64,000 bases of DNA, taken from assembly GCA_937876245.1 (NCBI GenBank), contig CALEGP010000016.1, positions 1-64,000 on the forward strand, in the 5' to 3' direction. Made by a program: the position numbers and the translations under genes. A model generated the notes under the pieces. The model saw only the letters and a list, made by a program, of their open reading frames with translations. It had not been told where the DNA came from and searched no databases. Position 1 is the stretch's first letter, and every line of letters begins with the position of its first letter. This stretch comes from an uncultured Actinomycetes bacterium (GTDB lineage Bacteria > Actinomycetota > Actinomycetes > Nanopelagicales > Nanopelagicaceae). Below, piece by piece: positions 61,106-64,000 of this stretch.

Positions 61106-62245
61106 ATGCGTAAATGGGCCCACAAAATTGCGCTGGCCCTTTCACTTTCCATAGTCATCGCTTCTGGTGCTCTTCACTACTTCAGTACGACAGCAAGTAA
61201 GTCCATTCCAAGGTCAAAAGTTTTGCAGGGTGCAGATCAATCTAAAAATGGCGACACGAATATATTGCTACTTGGTTTAGATAGCCGCCGTGACAATGAC
61301 GGCAACCCACTATCTCTGGAACTGACCAAACTTCTTCATGTCGGACCAGCTTCCATCGGTGGCTACAACACCAACACAATGATTTTGATCCATTTACCAG
61401 CTGATGGGAAGAAGGCCGTAGCGATTTCAATTCCTCGCGACGACTATGTGAGTGTTCCTGGATATGGAATGAAAAAAATCAAAGAGGCCTATGGTTATGC
61501 AAAATATGCCGAAGATTCCAAACTTTACAAGGAGGGAATCCAACAACCCGCCCGGGAACATTTGGCTCGGGAGGCTGGTCGAGCGGCATCGATTGCTACT
61601 GTTTCGCAATTTTTGGATGTCCCAATAGATCACTTCGCTGAGGTTAATCTTCTAGGATTTTATGATTTAGCTAATGCCCTTGGTGGGATACAGGTTTGTT
61701 TAAACAATGCTGTTAATGACAAAAAATATTCGGGGGCAGTTTTCCCGGCAGGGCTGCAAACTATTTCTGGGGTCGATGCTCTTAAATTTGTTCGCCAGCG
61801 CCACGGTCTTCCCAACGGGGATCTGGACCGAACTCATCGCCAGCAGGCATTTATCGCCGGTGTAATAACTAAATTTAGAACTCAAGGAATCTTCGGTGAT
61901 ATTGGAAAGCTTTCAGCTCTTTTAAAGGTCGCCAAAAAAGACGTTGTCATCGATTCTGGATTTGATGTACTTGGATTCCTGCCTCAAGCCAAAGCTTTAA
62001 CGAGCGGGAATATTAAGTTTCATACGCTACCAATTGAGGGTTATGTGATGAGAAATAATCAAAGCGTAAATTTGGTTGATGAAGTGAAAGTCCGTAAATT
62101 TGTTCAGAATCTATTTAATCCGAAACCAAAAAAATCAAAGAATTTGGCCTCGCCAAAACCAAAGCCAAAACCAACTAAGATTAACTATGCCAATCTGGCA
62201 AACGGAAAGTCTGTTGATGGCGCTGGCATTCCCTGCGTCAACTAA
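61106..62245 (+). CDS. LytR-CpsA-Psr family cell-wall polymer ligase
   Basis: 379 residues. Transfers lipid-linked glycopolymers to peptidoglycan outside the membrane. One N-terminal membrane helix (KIALALSLSIVIASGALHYF), then the LCP domain: LLLGLDSRRDND, ISIPRDDYVSVPGYGMKKI with the phosphate-binding arginine, DHFAEVNLLGFYDLANALGGI, and LKFVRQRHGLPNGDLDRTHRQQAF. The end is a Lys/Pro-rich tail (NPKPKKSKNLASPKPKPKP) before a short terminal segment with one cysteine. Confidence 0.95.
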   Translation: MRKWAHKIALALSLSIVIASGALHYFSTTASKSIPRSKVLQGADQSKNGDTNILLLGLDSRRDNDGNPLSLELTKLLHVGPASIGGYNTNTMILIHLPADGKKAVAISIPRDDYVSVPGYGMKKIKEAYGYAKYAEDSKLYKEGIQQPAREHLAREAGRAASIATVSQFLDVPIDHFAEVNLLGFYDLANALGGIQVCLNNAVNDKKYSGAVFPAGLQTISGVDALKFVRQRHGLPNGDLDRTHRQQAFIAGVITKFRTQGIFGDIGKLSALLKVAKKDVVIDSGFDVLGFLPQAKALTSGNIKFHTLPIEGYVMRNNQSVNLVDEVKVRKFVQNLFNPKPKKSKNLASPKPKPKPTKINYANLANGKSVDGAGIPCVN

Positions 62246-62265
62246 TTAATTAGAACTGAGGAAAT

Positions 62266-63198
62266 ATGTTCGCTATTTTGGCGGTATTAATTGGCGTGGT
62301 CGTAGCAGTTCAATCTCGCATAAACGGGCAGCTCTCTGTTGACCTAGATAATGGACTTGCAGCAGCGCTCATATCTTTCCTAACTGGTTGGACAATTTTA
62401 TTTATATTAGTTTTTGGATTGAAAAAAGAGCGAACAGGCCTCTCCCTTATTTTCAAAGGCATCAAGAGTAGAAAATTAACTTTTTGGGAAGTTGCAGGCG
62501 GAATTTTGGGTGGTTGTTTCGTAGCTGCTCAGACTATTGCGGTCCCCCAAATCGGAGTAGCTCTCTTTACAATCAGTGTGGTTGCGGGCCAAACTGTTTC
62601 CTCTCTATTTGTGGATAAGATGGGAATTACGCCAAGTGGGAAGCAACAAATAACGCTCCCGCGAATAATCGGGGCCGGGGCAACGCTTGTTGCAGTTTTT
62701 ATTGCGGTATACCCGGATTTAACGAATTCACAATTTAGATTTGTCCCACTTTTTATTTCATTAATAGTTGGAGTTTTTGCTTCAATACAGCAAGGATTAA
62801 ATGGTCGAGTTAACGCGATTGCAAATAGCGCGTTGGCTACCGCTTGGTTAAACTTCGCCACCGGCGCTGTAATAATTATCGTAGCCCTGCTGGTTAATCT
62901 AGCTTCAGGCGCGACTATTGCTCCACTTCCTCATAATTTTTGGGTTTATACCGGTGGAAGTGCTGGCCTAATTTTTGTCGCTGTTTCTGCTTACATAATT
63001 AAACACTTAGGGGTTCTTAATTTTGTAATTTTAAATATTGCTGGGCAATTAGTAGGAGCTGTCGCAATCGATTGGATTGCTCCGACAAAGGCCGGTTCGG
63101 TAAATGGCTATTTAATATTTGGAACTGTAATGACGATTTGTTCAATTGCTGTTTCGCGAATTATTGATGCTCGATCTTCTCGAAAAACTAAAGTTTAA
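62266..63198 (+). CDS. DMT-superfamily transporter, double DUF606, paralogue
   Basis: 310 residues and about ten helices. Same two-unit layout as 14402-15316: LIGVVVAVQSRINGQLSVDL in the first half and IVGVFASIQQGLNGRVNAIA in the second. GAGGAAAT before the ATG. Ends 4 bases inside the convergent poly-Asp gene. Substrate unknown. Confidence 0.85.
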   Translation: MFAILAVLIGVVVAVQSRINGQLSVDLDNGLAAALISFLTGWTILFILVFGLKKERTGLSLIFKGIKSRKLTFWEVAGGILGGCFVAAQTIAVPQIGVALFTISVVAGQTVSSLFVDKMGITPSGKQQITLPRIIGAGATLVAVFIAVYPDLTNSQFRFVPLFISLIVGVFASIQQGLNGRVNAIANSALATAWLNFATGAVIIIVALLVNLASGATIAPLPHNFWVYTGGSAGLIFVAVSAYIIKHLGVLNFVILNIAGQLVGAVAIDWIAPTKAGSVNGYLIFGTVMTICSIAVSRIIDARSSRKTKV

Positions 63199-63539
63199 TC
63201 GTCGTCGTCGTCGTCGTGGTCGCGTTCGTTGCCTTCGTAATCGTCGTCGTCGTCTCCTCCACCGCCAGAAATTGTTGGCTTTGAAACCGTTGGGCTGGGA
63301 ATATTAGGAGTGGCCTTTATTTTTTGTGGCTTAGTTTTGACAGGTGTCGCTGATTTTTCAGGAGTTGTAGCTTTGTCAGGCACGCTCTTGGCTGTGGGGG
63401 TAGCGACAGTCGAAGCAGTTGGCTCAGGAGTTGAAATAGTTGTTAGTGGCGCTGGCGCGCTTGCTGGTTTCAATTCAGCATAGGCAACAGCCCCAGCGAT
63501 TGCTATCCCAATTCCAATTAGAGCGATCTGTGATTTCAT
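63195..63539 (-). CDS. Membrane-anchored protein with Pro/Thr linker and poly-Asp tail
   Basis: 114 residues. An N-terminal hydrophobic helix (IALIGIGIAIAGAVAYAEL) is followed by a Pro/Thr/Ser/Ala-rich linker and a Gly then Asp tail (DDDDDYEGNERDHDDDDDD). DNA under the tail is a GAC/GAT trinucleotide repeat. The track start at 63644 adds 35 poor residues; the ATG at 63539 begins right before the helix. Acidic tail may bind calcium or other cations outside the cell. No family recognised. Confidence 0.65.
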   Translation of the reverse strand: MKSQIALIGIGIAIAGAVAYAELKPASAPAPLTTISTPEPTASTVATPTAKSVPDKATTPEKSATPVKTKPQKIKATPNIPSPTVSKPTISGGGGDDDDDYEGNERDHDDDDDD

Positions 63540-63637
63540 GAATGTAGTATGGAGGATTTCAGACTGAAAATCATCAGTATCACCTGTGAATCTTCTTTCT
63601 ATCTCGCATTTTTGGTCGATAAGTGCGAAGATGAACC

Positions 63638-64000
63638 GTGCCAAAGATTATTCGTCAGAACATAGTTGAGAACCGTGAGTTCCGCCGGCAACAATTAATG
63701 GCTGCAGCAACAGAGTTAGCTTTAACCAAGGGGGCAAGGTTCATTACTGTGGCTGCAGTAGCCAGGAAAGCTGGAGTGGCAAGGAGTTCACTTTATGAAT
63801 ATTTCTCGAGTTCTTCTGATTTAATTGCGAACCTAATTATTGATGAATTGGAATATTTCACAGAGCGTTTAGATCAAGTAATTAAGGATGATCTTGACCC
63901 ATACCAAAAAATCGAAAATTGGATTTCGGAAGGCTTGCAATATGTCGTGGACGGGCGCCATATGCTTGTTAAAACTTTGAATTCTGTAGCTCCTCCTGAC
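63638..64000 (+). CDS. TetR-family regulator, partial (runs off the window)
   Basis: Not on the ORF track because its stop lies beyond 64000. A GTG at 63638 opens 121 codons with no stop. MAAATELALTKGARFITVAAVARKAGVARSSLYEYFSS is the TetR N-terminal helix-turn-helix domain, and the C-terminal ligand domain begins after LIANLIIDEL. GAAGATG lies upstream as a weak ribosome site. Target unknown. Confidence 0.85.
   Translation, partial: MPKIIRQNIVENREFRRQQLMAAATELALTKGARFITVAAVARKAGVARSSLYEYFSSSSDLIANLIIDELEYFTERLDQVIKDDLDPYQKIENWISEGLQYVVDGRHMLVKTLNSVAPPD

Noticed and set aside
1-64000. CRISPR arrays, insertion sequences, prophage or a biosynthetic mega-cluster
   Set aside because: No regularly spaced repeats, transposase, integrase, phage structural genes or polyketide/peptide synthases were found.

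Overview
Organism. The window is AT-rich and densely coded, with many 1-8 base overlaps. It looks like a small-genome, probably free-living actinobacterium; an aquatic lineage such as the Nanopelagicales is a guess. The evidence is the gene content: an actinobacterial TadA-associated protein beside tadA, a mycobacterial-type FprA, a mycobacterial Sdh1-type succinate dehydrogenase, an ACT-malic enzyme next to upp, and a LytR-CpsA-Psr protein. Many genes also appear to use leaderless promoters, with a TANNNT box 6-7 bases before the start codon. No insertion sequence, prophage, CRISPR array or rRNA was seen. Region 1 (1-17.1 kb) is housekeeping: tRNA-Arg (partial), two tRNA-Ser genes with serS nearby, FprA, a kinase, PepP, a FluC pair, the Sdh operon, a HAD phosphatase, pheA, tadA and its partner, upp, malic enzyme, a DUF606 transporter and an ABC-F ATPase. 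One small gene behind tRNA-Ser(GCU) looks frameshifted. Region 2 (17.1-42 kb) is an aromatic amino-acid catabolic island. Kynureninase, a variant tryptophan 2,3-dioxygenase, a 2-aminobenzoate-CoA-ligase-like enzyme and a fused flavin monooxygenase/old-yellow-enzyme protein outline a route from tryptophan via kynurenine and anthranilate to 2-aminobenzoyl-CoA and a dearomatised product. RidA, SDRs, a MenB/BadI-like crotonase and a thiolase could finish it. Interleaved are a B12-dependent acyl-CoA mutase (two subunits plus MeaB), an AMP-forming and an ADP-forming acyl-CoA synthetase, an indolepyruvate:ferredoxin oxidoreductase pair, a metal-dependent cyclase-family hydrolase, two phytoene-desaturase-like flavoproteins, a thioesterase and a PaaX-type regulator. 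Region 3 (43-46.5 kb) is a prpBCD methylcitrate operon. Region 4 (46.6-57.8 kb) holds OsmC, a bicupin, a class V PLP enzyme, an aldo/keto reductase fused to RidA, a second aldo/keto reductase, a TIGR04076-like protein, a MalY/PatB-like lyase or aminotransferase, and a complete Liv-type ABC importer. It resembles an uptake-plus-catabolism module for an amino-acid-like substrate that I cannot name. Region 5 (57.8-64 kb) is envelope and miscellaneous: an HtrA-like protease, an MFS exporter, an S51-like peptidase, an LCP transferase, a second DUF606 transporter, a poly-aspartate protein and the start of a TetR gene. A palindrome TTGAC-N4-GTCA(A/C) occurs in three catabolic promoter regions, with a half copy in a fourth, which suggests a common regulator; the local PaaX protein is the obvious candidate.
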